Shown: piece after piece, positions 51,625 through 61,600 of the stretch
How positions within the stretch are numbered: the stretch's first letter is position 1
How the letters are laid out: each line of letters starts with the position of its first letter
Assembly (NCBI GenBank): GCA_008501825.1
Contig: QQUA01000013.1
Location: 558,001 to 622,000 of the forward strand
Source of the DNA: Planctomycetota bacterium
GTDB taxonomy: Bacteria > Planctomycetota > UBA1135
DNA length: 64,000 bases
Direction: 5' to 3'
Made by a program: the position numbers and the translations under genes
The notes under the pieces: model-generated
Told to the model about the DNA's origin: nothing
Databases searched by the model: none
The model's input: only the letters and a program-made list of their open reading frames with translations

Positions 51625-53163
51625 TCATCGGGCCCATTCGGGGAAAGAGAGCAGATCGAAACCCCAACGCGGCGCCACCCAATAGACCGCAAAGAGGCTG
51701 ACCAAAATCACGGTACATAGATTCAACCAAAAGCCGGTACGAGCCATTTCCCGGACCCGAATTCGGCCCGACGAAAACAAAATGGCGTTGGGCGGCGTGG
51801 CTACCGGCAACATGAAAGCGCAAGAAACCGCCAGAGTGGCGGGAAGGCCGAGAAGCAGAGGATGGACTCCGGCCGCCACCGAGGCACTAAAAAACAAGGG
51901 CAGCAATATGTTGATGGTTGCGGTATTGGAAGTAATTTCGGTCAAGAAAGTCACCACCAGGGAAGTCACCAAGATGGCTGCAATCGGCGGCATCGAAGCC
52001 ACCGTTCCCTTTAAGGATTCTCCAATGGCGGTCGCCAATCCGCTGATTTCGAAGGCTCGCGCCAGAGCGAATCCGCCGCCGAGCAGCAGCAGGATTCCCC
52101 AAGGCACCTTGATGCAATCTCCCCAACTCATCAAGGCTTTCGAGCCAGGAGCTTTCCCGGGAAGGATGAACAACAGCATCACCCCGGCCAAAGCCACGGT
52201 GGAGTCGGAAATCGACTCTCGAACGGTTTCGGGTAGGAGAAGTTCCCATCCTGGAAGGCTGAAGGAACCGAAATCCGCCCCCTTGCGGGTCATCCATAGA
52301 AGGGCCACGATGCAGAAAACCGCCAGCACTAAATTTTGTTCCAAACTACGCTTGCCCATCGCCAGACGTCGCTCCCGAACTTGGTGATATCCGTCCAAGG
52401 GTTGGTTGGGCAGAGCCACCAAAACTCGGGTCATCAGCCACCAGGCCACGACCAGGAAGACCAACACGAAAGGAAGGGCTCCCACTACCCAAGTCCCAAA
52501 GGCGATTTCCGGGGCTTCTGGAAAATCTTGCGCCATGCGAGCGATGAGAACTCCATTGGGAGCGGTGCCGATTGGGGAGGCCACTCCGCCGATGGAGGCG
52601 GCGTAGGCCAAACCCAATAAAAGCGGCAATTTCAGCCGCTCGCCTTCCTCTTCATTACATTCATCCAAAACCGCCACTGCCACCGGCAGCATCAACAAGG
52701 CGGTGGAAGTATTGCTGATAAACATGGACAAGCCGGCCGCCACCAGCATGAAACCCAAGATCATGCGCCTTTGACGGGCTCCGAAAAAGGTCAACGCCGC
52801 CAGGGCGAACCGGCGGTGGAGATCGTATCGCTCCAAGGCCAAGGCCAGAATGAATCCACCGAGAAACAAAAGCAGAATGTCATGGAAATACAAGGGGGCC
52901 ACGTGACGAGCCCCAATGACCCCGGTCGCCGGCAGCAACAGGGCCGGCATTAGAGAGGCAACTTCCAGGGGTACCGGACCGGTTAGCCAACACCAAGCCG
53001 TAAAAGTGGCCACGCCGGCGGTCGCCTGGGCCGCCGGCGGCAGGTTCCAACCTGGAACCAGGGCGAGAAATACGGACAACAGCCCACCCACGGCCAAAAA
53101 CAGCAGCCGTCTAAGGAAATTCAGGCGTTGCACGTGGGTCACCATGGGGAAAGTTTGACCCAT
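51625..53163 (-). CDS. DASS/SLC13-type sodium:anion symporter
   Basis: An inner-membrane transporter of 512 aa with about twelve helices. The two conserved Ser-Asn-Thr signatures are SNTSTALLMLPV and SNTATINILLP, with the helix-loop PIGTAPNGVL and VATPPNAILF between and after them. DASS transporters import dicarboxylates or sulfate with sodium; the substrate is unclear here. ATG 53145 is an alternative start. It ends 25 bp before the sulfatase-fold gene on the same strand. Confidence 0.9.
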   Translation of the reverse strand: MGQTFPMVTHVQRLNFLRRLLFLAVGGLLSVFLALVPGWNLPPAAQATAGVATFTAWCWLTGPVPLEVASLMPALLLPATGVIGARHVAPLYFHDILLLFLGGFILALALERYDLHRRFALAALTFFGARQRRMILGFMLVAAGLSMFISNTSTALLMLPVAVAVLDECNEEEGERLKLPLLLGLAYAASIGGVASPIGTAPNGVLIARMAQDFPEAPEIAFGTWVVGALPFVLVFLVVAWWLMTRVLVALPNQPLDGYHQVRERRLAMGKRSLEQNLVLAVFCIVALLWMTRKGADFGSFSLPGWELLLPETVRESISDSTVALAGVMLLFILPGKAPGSKALMSWGDCIKVPWGILLLLGGGFALARAFEISGLATAIGESLKGTVASMPPIAAILVTSLVVTFLTEITSNTATINILLPLFFSASVAAGVHPLLLGLPATLAVSCAFMLPVATPPNAILFSSGRIRVREMARTGFWLNLCTVILVSLFAVYWVAPRWGFDLLSFPEWAR

Positions 53164-53250
53164 CCTAGGACCGCAGCGCCAAGGGGGAAACCGAGCCGAT
53201 GATCCTTCTCCAGCTCCTCCTTTAACCCATTCCCGGCTGGCTTGCCCTAG

Positions 53251-54021
53251 TCAGAAGGTTAATCCGGTTTCCGAACCCACCGTTGTCCGTTGGAAGATCA
53301 TGGTTTGTCCGCGACGAAAACTCGGAACCAAAACACCGATCCCATCGCAAATCCGCTGGGCCATACGTCTTTTCCAGGAACCGTCGAAACCGAAATAGTT
53401 TCGATATTCGTGGAATACTGGATTCAATCCGGCTTCACGCCCCAAGAGAGCCAACTCTCTCCGAGTGAATTCAGTGACGTGACCACTCTTCCAACGGTTG
53501 AACGAAGGTCTCCCCAACAACATCGCTAAGCGCTTGTGAAGAGCAACCGAATTCGGAGTCTGACAGATCAGGATTCCATTCTTGGCCAGCCCAGAAGCCA
53601 AAAAGGCCAGGATGATGACAGGATTGGCATGAACGTGCTCGATGACCTCGCCAAAAACAATCGCATCACAAGCCGGCAAATTCGGCCATCCATTTTGAGC
53701 CCCAGGTTGCCTTTCCTTGCCTTCGGCAAGGTTTCCGGGTCCATCCCCACTTTCCTCCATCGAGTGCTCTTGCCTGGGCTCGTTGGTACTCAAATCAAAA
53801 ACAATATGGCGCCCGCTTTCACTCTTGGCTCCGGGAAAGATGGCGCTGCTTTCAAAGCCCAGGCTCCATACTTCTCGATAGTGTTCCCGGAGCATGTGCG
53901 TCAAGGGGCCGGGCCCTATGTCCAAGACGCGGTTTCTTTTTTCAGGTTTGACCTGCTTCACCAACTGAAGGAGGTACTGAAACCTCTTTCGGTGATACGC
54001 CTGATAGCGTTGGTAATCCAT
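53251..54021 (-). CDS. Class I SAM-dependent methyltransferase
   Basis: A 256-aa Rossmann-fold methyltransferase. Motif I is VLDIGPGPLT at about 33-42, motif IV is CDAIVFGEVIEHV, and NGILICQTPN forms motif V. A charged segment (about 80-110) is inserted between strands. The target is unknown; the style resembles methyltransferases in polysaccharide clusters, but no such cluster is nearby. GAGGAAG lies a few nt before the ATG. Confidence 0.8.
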   Translation of the reverse strand: MDYQRYQAYHRKRFQYLLQLVKQVKPEKRNRVLDIGPGPLTHMLREHYREVWSLGFESSAIFPGAKSESGRHIVFDLSTNEPRQEHSMEESGDGPGNLAEGKERQPGAQNGWPNLPACDAIVFGEVIEHVHANPVIILAFLASGLAKNGILICQTPNSVALHKRLAMLLGRPSFNRWKSGHVTEFTRRELALLGREAGLNPVFHEYRNYFGFDGSWKRRMAQRICDGIGVLVPSFRRGQTMIFQRTTVGSETGLTF

Positions 54022-54310
54022 GCTTCTTCCTCAAAATTCGAGAGCACTCCACTCTCGATTGAAAACATCGCCCGGCCATGCTGGCCAGACTCTTTTCCGG
54101 TGGCGAAAACAATCCCTCCCGAACATCATTTTTGAGAAAAATTTTTGCGCCTCCCTCACCCATGCCCCGGGGCTCGGGAAGGCCACCGTGATCGCCGGCC
54201 GCAAGGCGCCGGGCGTTTCTATGCCCGGCAACCGCCAGGGAAAGGTCGCAACCGAGGGGGGCCACTGAGCCTGCGGTGCCGCATCGGGGATCCCGGCGAA
54301 CCTCGATCAA
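54022..54310. other. Intergenic region without a convincing gene
   Basis: Only short overlapping frames occur here, none with a ribosome site and family similarity. A hairpin (TCGAGAG 54038-54044 with CTCTCGA 54052-54058) lies just upstream of the methyltransferase start. The region ends at the left repeat of the insertion element, so it may be remnant sequence of a gene or promoter disrupted by it. Confidence 0.5.
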
Positions 54311-54334
54311 ATCTGGCCCAGAGTATTGGAGGTT
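54311..54334 (+). repeat. Left terminal inverted repeat
   Basis: Begins ATCTGGCCCAGAGTATTGGA and pairs with 55243-55266, with one mismatch (G for A at base 11). Confidence 0.88.
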
Positions 54335-54359
54335 AAGCCGAAAAAATCGGCGTAACCTC
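54329..54359 (+). other. Hairpin overlapping the left element end
   Basis: A 13-bp stem with one mismatch (54329-54341 with 54347-54359) and an AAAAA loop. It starts inside the terminal repeat and lies before the transposase gene. Such structures in IS elements often block read-through transcription from outside. Confidence 0.6.
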
Positions 54360-54402
54360 AGGCCGATCTAGCCGTCTTCCAGGCGTACCCGCAGTTTTTT
54401 CG

Positions 54403-55236
54403 GTGCGCCTCATGACCGCTTTTCAGCCCTCCCATTGCCCCTGGCCCCGGTGCCCGAGCCGGCACGACAAAGCCAGCTCACACATCCAACGCCGCGGCTT
54501 TTTCCGGACTCGCCACCAGCCCAAGGTGCAGCGCTTTTTGTGCCTGGTCTGCAAGCGCTCCTTTTCCACCCAAACCTTTCGGCTCGACTATCGCCTGCGC
54601 TATCCCGATCTGCATCTGAAAGTGTTTTGGGAAAACGTCAGCAAGGTCACGCTGCGCCAAAGCGGTCGCAAACTGAAGGTGGATCGAAAAACCATCGCCC
54701 ACCGCCTGCACCTGCTTGGCGTCCACGCCGAGGCCTTCCATACCGACAAACTTCGACAACCGGCAGGGGCCGGCTTTCATGGGCCCTTCCAATTGGACGA
54801 ACCCGAATCCCGCAAGCTGGTGACCCGCTGCTTCGAGATCCTGCAGCGGGCGCTGCCGCCGGAGGTTGCCCTGGAGTTGCAGTCGGACCGCAAGCAGCTC
54901 TACGGCTCGGTCCTGGCCAAGGTGTTCGAGGGCGAGCGGCCGTATCGCTGGCGGCGGGAGTCGTCGAAGACCCGCCGCGACAACCGCAATATGCTGTTTC
55001 CGATCAACCACACTTTGGCGCAGATGCGGGATTCGATCTCGCGGCTGGTGCGGCGCAATTGGGGAGTGTCGAAGCAGTGCGCTTGGCTGCGCCGGCACCT
55101 TTGGGTGTGGCTGATTTGGCGCAATTACGTGCGGCCGGTAACGGTGAAGCCGAGGGTGCCGACTCCGGCCCAGATCGCCGGAGTCTGCAGCAAGCCGCTA
55201 ACGGCTGAAGATGTCTTTACTTGGAGGATTTTTTAA
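54403..55236 (+). CDS. Transposase-like zinc-finger protein, probably internally deleted
   Basis: A 277-aa protein with an N-terminal zinc finger (C12, C17, C47, C50) like IS1/IS1595-type transposases, an HTH-like segment at about 75-105 and candidate acidic residues D132 (FQLDE) and D162 (LQSDRKQLYG). The conserved-looking FPINHTLAQMRDSISRLVRR and HLWVWLIWRNYVRP follow. Only 30 residues separate the two Asp, much less than usual in DDE enzymes, and the seam at LDEPESRKLV suggests loss of an internal segment. GTG 54403 or ATG 54412 may start it. Confidence 0.7.
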   Translation: MRLMTAFQPSHCPWPRCPSRHDKASSHIQRRGFFRTRHQPKVQRFLCLVCKRSFSTQTFRLDYRLRYPDLHLKVFWENVSKVTLRQSGRKLKVDRKTIAHRLHLLGVHAEAFHTDKLRQPAGAGFHGPFQLDEPESRKLVTRCFEILQRALPPEVALELQSDRKQLYGSVLAKVFEGERPYRWRRESSKTRRDNRNMLFPINHTLAQMRDSISRLVRRNWGVSKQCAWLRRHLWVWLIWRNYVRPVTVKPRVPTPAQIAGVCSKPLTAEDVFTWRIF

Positions 55237-55242
55237 GGCCCA

Positions 55243-55266
55243 AACCTCCAATACTTTGGGCCAGAT
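55243..55266 (-). repeat. Right terminal inverted repeat
   Basis: Reverse complement of the left repeat with one mismatch; it ends at CCAGAT followed by TCAA. Confidence 0.88.
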
Positions 55267-55361
55267 TCAAAGCTTGGCGTTGTGTCGGGCCCAGGGTGAT
55301 GTATCAGACATGGAAGCGAAACCCGGGCCGTCCTATGATCGCCCCGGTCCGTCGACACGCC

Positions 55362-56294
55362 ATGTCTTGGTTCGATAAGCTTTTCATTCTGGGTCTGCCG
55401 CTGGTGCCCAAGGGCATCATGCGACGCTTCAGCCGTCGTTACATCGCCGGCGAAGATCGGCCGGCCGCTTTGAGGCAGGGAGCGAGCCTGCAGAAACTGG
55501 GCTACCGAGTGACCTATGACGTCCTCGGCGAGGCCGTTTCCAATCGCCAAGAAGTTCAGGAAGCCGTGCAGGAATACCATCATCTCCTGGACGACCTGGC
55601 TCAAAACGGTTTGGAGCGCAACGTGTCGCTGAAGCCCACCCAGATGGGCTTGCTGATTGACGAAGACCTCTGTTATGAAACCGTGGCCGATATTTGCAGC
55701 AAGGCGGAATCCATGGACGCCTTCGTCCGTTTTGAAATGGAAGACGCCCCAACCGTGGACGGCACCTTAAGAGTCTTCCACCGCTTGCGCCGGCAATTTC
55801 CCCAAACCATCGGCTGCGTGCTGCAGTCGCGCTTATTCCGGACTTTGGAAGACGTCCAGGCGCTGCTTCAGGAAGACGCTCCCCTGAACGTACGCCTGGT
55901 CAAAGGGATCTACCTCGAACCGCCGGAAATCGCCCATACCCAAGGGGAGCCGATCAACCAGGCCTTTCTTCAGGCTCAGCTCGCCTTGTTGCAAGGCGGC
56001 GCTTTCCTGGGAGCCGCCACTCACGATGAGAAATTGATCGAGGCTCTGCAAAAGGCTCTTCAGGATCACCCGGAATGGAAGCCGCGGGCGGAGGTTCAAA
56101 TGCTGCTCGGCGTCCGCGAAGAACTTCGCAGCCAAGTCCGCGATATGGGCATTCCCGTTCGGGTTTACGTTCCCTACGGCGAACATTGGTTGCCCTACGT
56201 AACCCGCCGGATGCGCAAGAACCCGCGCCTGGCCCGGCTGGCCTTGATTGGGCTATTCTCCAAGCGAGAAAAAGAGCAAAGCGAGCCGGTTTGA
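55362..56294 (+). CDS. Proline dehydrogenase (monofunctional)
   Basis: A FAD enzyme of about 311 aa that oxidises proline to pyrroline-5-carboxylate. Barrel motifs visible are NVSLKPTQMGLLID, VRFEMEDAPTVDGTL, GCVLQSRLFRTLEDV, VRLVKGIYLEP, AATHDEKLI, VQMLLGV and the C-terminal RVYVPYGEHWLPYVTRRM, whose Arg residues bind the proline carboxylate. ATG 55362 gives the usual length; the frame is open further upstream into the insertion element. No P5C dehydrogenase is adjacent. The element ends 95 bp upstream of the start. Confidence 0.92.
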   Translation: MSWFDKLFILGLPLVPKGIMRRFSRRYIAGEDRPAALRQGASLQKLGYRVTYDVLGEAVSNRQEVQEAVQEYHHLLDDLAQNGLERNVSLKPTQMGLLIDEDLCYETVADICSKAESMDAFVRFEMEDAPTVDGTLRVFHRLRRQFPQTIGCVLQSRLFRTLEDVQALLQEDAPLNVRLVKGIYLEPPEIAHTQGEPINQAFLQAQLALLQGGAFLGAATHDEKLIEALQKALQDHPEWKPRAEVQMLLGVREELRSQVRDMGIPVRVYVPYGEHWLPYVTRRMRKNPRLARLALIGLFSKREKEQSEPV

Positions 56295-56299
56295 ACCGG

Positions 56300-57304
56300 C
56301 TAGCCCCGGAGGCGGACGTAGCGCTGCCACTCCTGAACCAGGACCGCTTCAATCTGAGCTACGAATACGGCGCAAGAACGTCCTTCGGGCAGACGGACCC
56401 CCGCCGCCCGGCGATGCCCGCCTCCGCCCAGGTGGCCCGCAACCACACTCACGTCGAAATCGCTTTTGCTTCGTAAGCTGAGCTTGAACTTGCCCGGTTC
56501 CCATTCGAACAAAAACGCCACCACTTCGACCTGGGCCACCGCTCGCAGCAAATCCAAGACTTCGTCGGTATCCTCCAGGTGACCGCCGGCCTGTTCTAGG
56601 CTTTCCCGATCCACCCAAGTAAAGGCAATCCGGCCTTCCGCTAAATATCGCGTGTGTTGCAGCGCGATCGCCACTCCCCAAGGCCGCTCGGCTTCGGTTT
56701 GTTGATAGATGTCGGCAAACAAACGCCAGGGTTGCACGCCTCCCTCCACCAAGCGGGCGGCGGCCTGCCACGCAGGTTCGGTGGCATTGGGATAGCGAAA
56801 CCAACCCGTATCGGAAACCAAAGACAGAAACGCCGCTTCCTTGGCGGCCAGGGGCAATTCCACCCCTAGGGATTCGATGAATTCCAAAGCCAGTTGTCCG
56901 GAAGCCGGTGCATCGACGTCGTGGATCATGGCGTCCCAAATGGTTTGGGGAGCCATCTCCCCTTCCAAGGGGTGATGGTCCACCGCCACTTTCGGACAAG
57001 CCGCCCCCAAAAAATCGACTTGCAGCGGGCCCAATCGGGAAAGGGCAGAGCAATCGCAAACCCACCAAGAATCCACTTCCGGCAAGGCGGAGCCCGGCTG
57101 GTAAATCGACATCGGGGTATGCCTTTGCAGAAAGCGATAACGAGAATCCGGAGCATCCGGCAACAGGATTTGCACTTGGCGATCTAAGGCCCGGAAGCCG
57201 TGGTAAAGCACCGAGAGCGCCCCCAAACAATCACCGTCGGCGCGCAAATGACCGCTGAGCAGGATGGACCGGCTTTGTTCGAAAATTTCCCGGACGGAAG
57301 CCAT
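56300..57304 (-). CDS. DHH-family phosphoesterase (NrnA-like)
   Basis: A Mn-dependent nano-RNase or pAp phosphatase-like enzyme of 334 aa. The DHH domain has GHLRADGDCLGA, WVCDCSAL, VAVDHHPLEG and VSDTGWFRYPN. The C-terminal DHHA1 domain has VSVVAGHLGGGGHRRAAG, the substrate-binding Gly-rich loop. Family members degrade short oligonucleotides, and some hydrolyse pAp. It is convergent with proline dehydrogenase at a distance of 5 bp. Confidence 0.9.
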   Translation of the reverse strand: MASVREIFEQSRSILLSGHLRADGDCLGALSVLYHGFRALDRQVQILLPDAPDSRYRFLQRHTPMSIYQPGSALPEVDSWWVCDCSALSRLGPLQVDFLGAACPKVAVDHHPLEGEMAPQTIWDAMIHDVDAPASGQLALEFIESLGVELPLAAKEAAFLSLVSDTGWFRYPNATEPAWQAAARLVEGGVQPWRLFADIYQQTEAERPWGVAIALQHTRYLAEGRIAFTWVDRESLEQAGGHLEDTDEVLDLLRAVAQVEVVAFLFEWEPGKFKLSLRSKSDFDVSVVAGHLGGGGHRRAAGVRLPEGRSCAVFVAQIEAVLVQEWQRYVRLRG

Positions 57305-57328
57305 GGGCCTCCCATCTTAGGACCAAAC

Positions 57329-58597
57329 TTACAAGGGACCCAGGCCGTGTCCCGGCTCGCATACCGGAGCCAGAGGTCGCAAGTCGGCCTCTCGGGCCAA
57401 GCGCTGGCAAACTTCCTCCGCGGTTTTCGCCGGCTCATGGGCCAAGCGCAAAAAGCGAGCTCGTTTTCCAGGTCCCAAGCTTCCCAAATCGCCTCGGCCG
57501 AGGGCTGCTGCGCCCCCTTCCGTCAACGCTTGCCACCAGGCCACCGGCCCCGCCTCGGGAGCCAATGCGTTGGCCAAACGGTATTCGCGCAGCGGATCCA
57601 AAGAAGCATTGCTGGCCCGAGAATCGCAACCCAAAGCCGGCAACGGAATATCCGAGCGTCCGAACAACACCGGCGGTCGGTCGAAATACAAATGGGTCCC
57701 CGGACACCAAACCATCCGCACCCCGGCGGCGGCCAAGCTTTCCAGTTCATTCAAATCCAAATCTCCACAATGAACCGCCAAGGTGCCGGGATGCAACCCG
57801 CCGACGTCTTGTAACCAGGCTACCGGCGAGTCCCAACGCTGCTTTTTCAAAGGGCGGCCCCGATCCCGGAAACAATCGGCCAAAGGACCTTGGCCGGAAG
57901 CCAGGAATTGGCGCTCCTCCGGATGCTCGCCCAGGTGAATGGAAACCGGCACCGCCCAGCCGCGTCCTCGGGCGAAAACCGCCTTGGCTAAGGTTTCCGA
58001 CACTGAATAGGGAGCGTGCAAAGCCAATCCGGTTCCCGGACGCGGCGGTCTTTGGTCCAGGATCTTCAAGGGCTCATGCACTTGTTCCGGGTCCGGTTCG
58101 AACAGCTCTGGAGCCGCCAGCACTTCGGGAAATTGGGGAGCTTCCAGCCAGGACGGAAAATGGCGGCCGTTGGACTGGGGCTCACCGGCGTGGGTGAAGA
58201 CCAAGCCGCAGCCGCGAATCCGCAACTCCTCCAAGGAGTGCCATGCGCTTTCGGGAGCCGGCAATCGTTCTTCCTCCCGCCAAGCCAGGAGGTGGCTTAC
58301 CCATTGGGCGAAGCTCTCACGCCGCCAAAGAGAACTTGGAGCATCGTAGCTTTCCAAATGAGCGTGAAGCAGCAAGGGAGCCGCCACCCAGAGCTCTCCC
58401 GGGAAGGCTTCCGGGGTGACCCAGCGACCGGGAAAATCGCGGTGCACTTCCAGGATGTACGAACCCCGGACCACCAGCACCGGCGCCTTGAGCAAGGTAT
58501 GAGGATCCAGCAATAAGGCATCCGGCCGCAGATAGCGGATCGCCGGAAGACCCTCGCTGGGCTCCTCCGGCTCAGATTTGGAAGGATCCCAGGCCAC
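57329..58597 (-). CDS. Amidohydrolase, aminofutalosine-deaminase/chlorohydrolase-like
   Basis: A metal-dependent deaminase-type barrel enzyme of 422 aa. The HxH site is H78/H80 (LLLHAHLE), and LHAPYSVSETLA, SIHLGEHPEE, LAVHCGDLD and LGCDSRASNA supply the other metal and catalytic residues. The pattern is closest to the aminodeoxyfutalosine and S-adenosylhomocysteine deaminase group, so a part in futalosine-route menaquinone synthesis is possible but not shown by neighbours. The GTG start at 58597 is tentative. Confidence 0.75.
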   Translation of the reverse strand: MAWDPSKSEPEEPSEGLPAIRYLRPDALLLDPHTLLKAPVLVVRGSYILEVHRDFPGRWVTPEAFPGELWVAAPLLLHAHLESYDAPSSLWRRESFAQWVSHLLAWREEERLPAPESAWHSLEELRIRGCGLVFTHAGEPQSNGRHFPSWLEAPQFPEVLAAPELFEPDPEQVHEPLKILDQRPPRPGTGLALHAPYSVSETLAKAVFARGRGWAVPVSIHLGEHPEERQFLASGQGPLADCFRDRGRPLKKQRWDSPVAWLQDVGGLHPGTLAVHCGDLDLNELESLAAAGVRMVWCPGTHLYFDRPPVLFGRSDIPLPALGCDSRASNASLDPLREYRLANALAPEAGPVAWWQALTEGGAAALGRGDLGSLGPGKRARFLRLAHEPAKTAEEVCQRLAREADLRPLAPVCEPGHGLGPL

Positions 58598-58633
58598 GTA
58601 CGGGAAAATCCCCGATGGCTAGAGGGTCGTGGA

Positions 58634-61600
58634 TCAGGAGTCCCCTTCCCAACCGAATTCGACGGAGTCCACCTGGAAGTAGGCGCCGGGGTTGGTGCCG
58701 ATCAAAGTGGCCAACAAATCATGATCGAACACGATTTGGAACCGGACCATGCGAGCCAAACTGGCCTGCAGTTCCACCAATCCGTCGGTGATGGTGCCAA
58801 AGCCCGGAATGATCCACTCACTTTCCGATCCCTCGTCCGGCTCCACCGGAGCTCCAGGAGCGGGATTGCCGAAGCCGGTCTGGAAAGCGACCCAAATCGG
58901 CGTCACACCCGGATCCGGAGGATTGCTGAGATCGAAGACCAAGGACTGAACCCCGTTGCCGTCTTGGGCGTCGTAGCTGCAACGAATGGCGTAGGACTCG
59001 AAGGTCAACAACAAAATTGCCGCATCCGGGGCGTACCAAAGGCTCCGGACTCCGGAACTGTTGCCCCGGAACAAGCTGCCGTCACTGGCGGTGATGTCGC
59101 CTTCTCCGGTCATGAAAGCATTGGCCACGGCACTCACGTTGGCCGACCCGGCTTGCCCGATCGGGGCCAGATCGACGGCTCCATCGGGTACCACCATGGC
59201 CTGGAGGGTGGCCAGGCTTTCGCTACCGGTAGCCGTTTCGAAACGGACCAAGCCGGAACCGCCTTCTCCGCCGTGATTGCCGGCGGAGCCGATCCCACCT
59301 CGGCCGCCTTGCACGTCGACGGCGTCCGGGTCCACGGTCATATCGCCAGCGACTTGAATTAAGATCCCGCCGCCGGAACCACCGCCGCCGCCGGCATCGC
59401 CGGGAGTGCCGTAAATGATGGCGTTGATGTCGAAATGGGGCACGTTGGACATGAACTCGCTGTCCGCCCCATGTCCGCCGGTGGCCTGGATTAGGCCGCC
59501 CACGGCCAAACGACCGCCGACCTGGAATTGCAAGGCCCCGCCACCGGCTCCACCCCCGCCGCCATCTCCGTTGCGGTAGGTGTCGATGAAACCATCGGTG
59601 GAGAGAGCGTCGTCGTCCCAGGACCCGTGTTCGCCGCAGCCGGCTCCGCCACCGCCGGCACCGCCCAGCAGGCGGTTGCCGTTGGCATGGTTCGGATCCA
59701 AGGTTTCCACGCCGGGAAAGTTGGTCAACAAATCCGCGACGCCGCCGGCGGCGTCCGGAATGGCTTGGGCATCCAACTCATCCCAAGCCAAGAGGGAGTT
59801 GTACTCCCAAGCGTCCCGACTTTCGTCGATCACCGGATCATAGATCTCCGGAGCGGAACTAAAGGCCACGCCCAAGGGGTCGGTTCCGCTGGAATCGTAA
59901 TAACCGCCGGCGGTGCCGTCGCTCCAGAAACCGCCGCCGCCGCCACCTCGAGAGCGGTGCAAGGCAATCTTGTAATACAAACCGCTGACGGTATTGAAAT
60001 GAGATTGAATGACTTTGTTGCCGGTAGGCGCCGGCACCAAATTACTGGACGGAGGCCAGGCCCAGGAACCCATGCCGCCGCCGTTGGCTCGATCCACCGC
60101 CATTTGATCCGGTGACAACAACGGCCGGCCGGAAGACACTGCGCCACCGATTCCTTCGCCGTTATAGCCATGCACGGTATCGCTGTTGATGCCGTCCCGG
60201 AATCGAGTCGGGTCAGGAATTCCGGAGGTATAGGTATTTTTGGAAGAGTCGAAGTAATTGTTCAGCAAATACCAAGCTTGGCCGCCGGTTCCGCCACTGC
60301 CTCCACCTAAAGCACCCATGCCGGGAACACCGCCTTCGGCGTTGGCCCGAGTCACGTCCAAACTACTTTCGATGGTGTCGATCAATTCCCAAAGAATGGG
60401 AAAATACTTGCCGAAGTTATTCGGAGCATCTTCCCCGGAAACGTCCAACACGCCATTGACCACCGCTTCGCCGCGAGTGGCAATCCGCAAGGGGTTGGCC
60501 CCGGTGGCGTGAATGGTGACCCCGGCGGGAACGTTGAATTGATCGAACATGAATACCGGCGATTGCAAGCTGCCGTCGACCACGACATCTTCTTGAATGA
60601 AAATATCCCACTCGCTGGCCAAGAAAGTCATGCCGTCGGTATCGAAAGTAAAGTCGGCCGTCGGGGCAAAGGGACCCAGCAAACCATGGCCGCCACCGGA
60701 ATGTTTACCGGTGGTGGGATCCAAGCCACTGTCCAAGGAACCGGCTGTTCCCGCCCAAAGGCCCGACACGCTGGTCAAAGGATCCAATTGGCTTTCATCG
60801 GCAAAGCCCTCCAAAAAAGAACCGGGGACAATGACCGAATCCGGCAGAGGCACGGTGAAGGTTCCGCTGTTGGCCAAAGTGTTGCCGGCCAAGTCGGCAA
60901 TTTGCGGGCTGAATTCCAATCGCAAGTAGCGGCCGCCGTTTTTGTTTCCAGGAAACGGCGCATCGGGAGTAAAGGTCACCACCGTTTGCAACAGGTCTTG
61001 GTCCAACGAAGCTTCAAAAGTTCCGGAAACGGCAACTTCCAAAACGCGTCCGGGAATCGACTCATCCACCAAGGTGACGCCGATGGTCGGGCTCTCACCG
61101 GTATCCGGATCCACCAACTGGAACTTCTGCATCAGATCGTTGAAGATAATTTCGAAGCTGAAGTTCTTTTGGGTCGGAGGTTGGCTCTGGTTCGGGGTGA
61201 AACTCACCTCCGGATTCCCCGGAACCAAATCCGCCACTCCATTGGTCTGCACCACGCAGCTCAAAGCGGTGGTATTGGGGCGACCGATCCTCGATCGCAC
61301 CACCGACGTTTGAGGTGAGGCCAACATGGTGATTTCATAATTGGCGCCGTCGGTGAAACCGAATCGGATGCCCGATTGGGTTTCCAATAAAGCGGGCCGG
61401 AAAATGACCTGGGAGCCTTCCACCAAAAAGGATCCCGGAGGAGAGGAACCGGTAGTCCGCTCGACGATAGAAATGGTGGTAAAGGAAACCGTAGCCGGAT
61501 CAACCTTGTCGTTGAAACTCAGCTTGATTTCCTGATTGGTGGCGATTTCATTGACGGCACAGGTCCCGGAGTTACAGCCCAGGGAACAGCGGCGCAACCG

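Larger units (their letters stand above)
54311..55266 (+). mobile_element. 956-bp insertion-sequence-like element
   Basis: Terminal inverted repeats of 24 bp (54311-54334 and 55243-55266) match at 23 positions. The bases TCAA occur directly outside both ends (54307-54310 and 55267-55270), consistent with a 4-bp target duplication. It carries a single gene for a zinc-finger transposase-like protein and a hairpin next to the left end. Confidence 0.85.

Noticed and set aside
54031..54231. 66-codon minus-strand frame upstream of the insertion element
   Set aside because: It has no ribosome site, no recognisable similarity and overlaps equally plausible short frames on the other strand.
54160..54290. 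GGGAAGGC and GCCACTG words suggestive of a cobalamin riboswitch
   Set aside because: The words are in the reverse order to a real B12 riboswitch, the other conserved blocks are missing, and the plus-strand gene downstream is a transposase.
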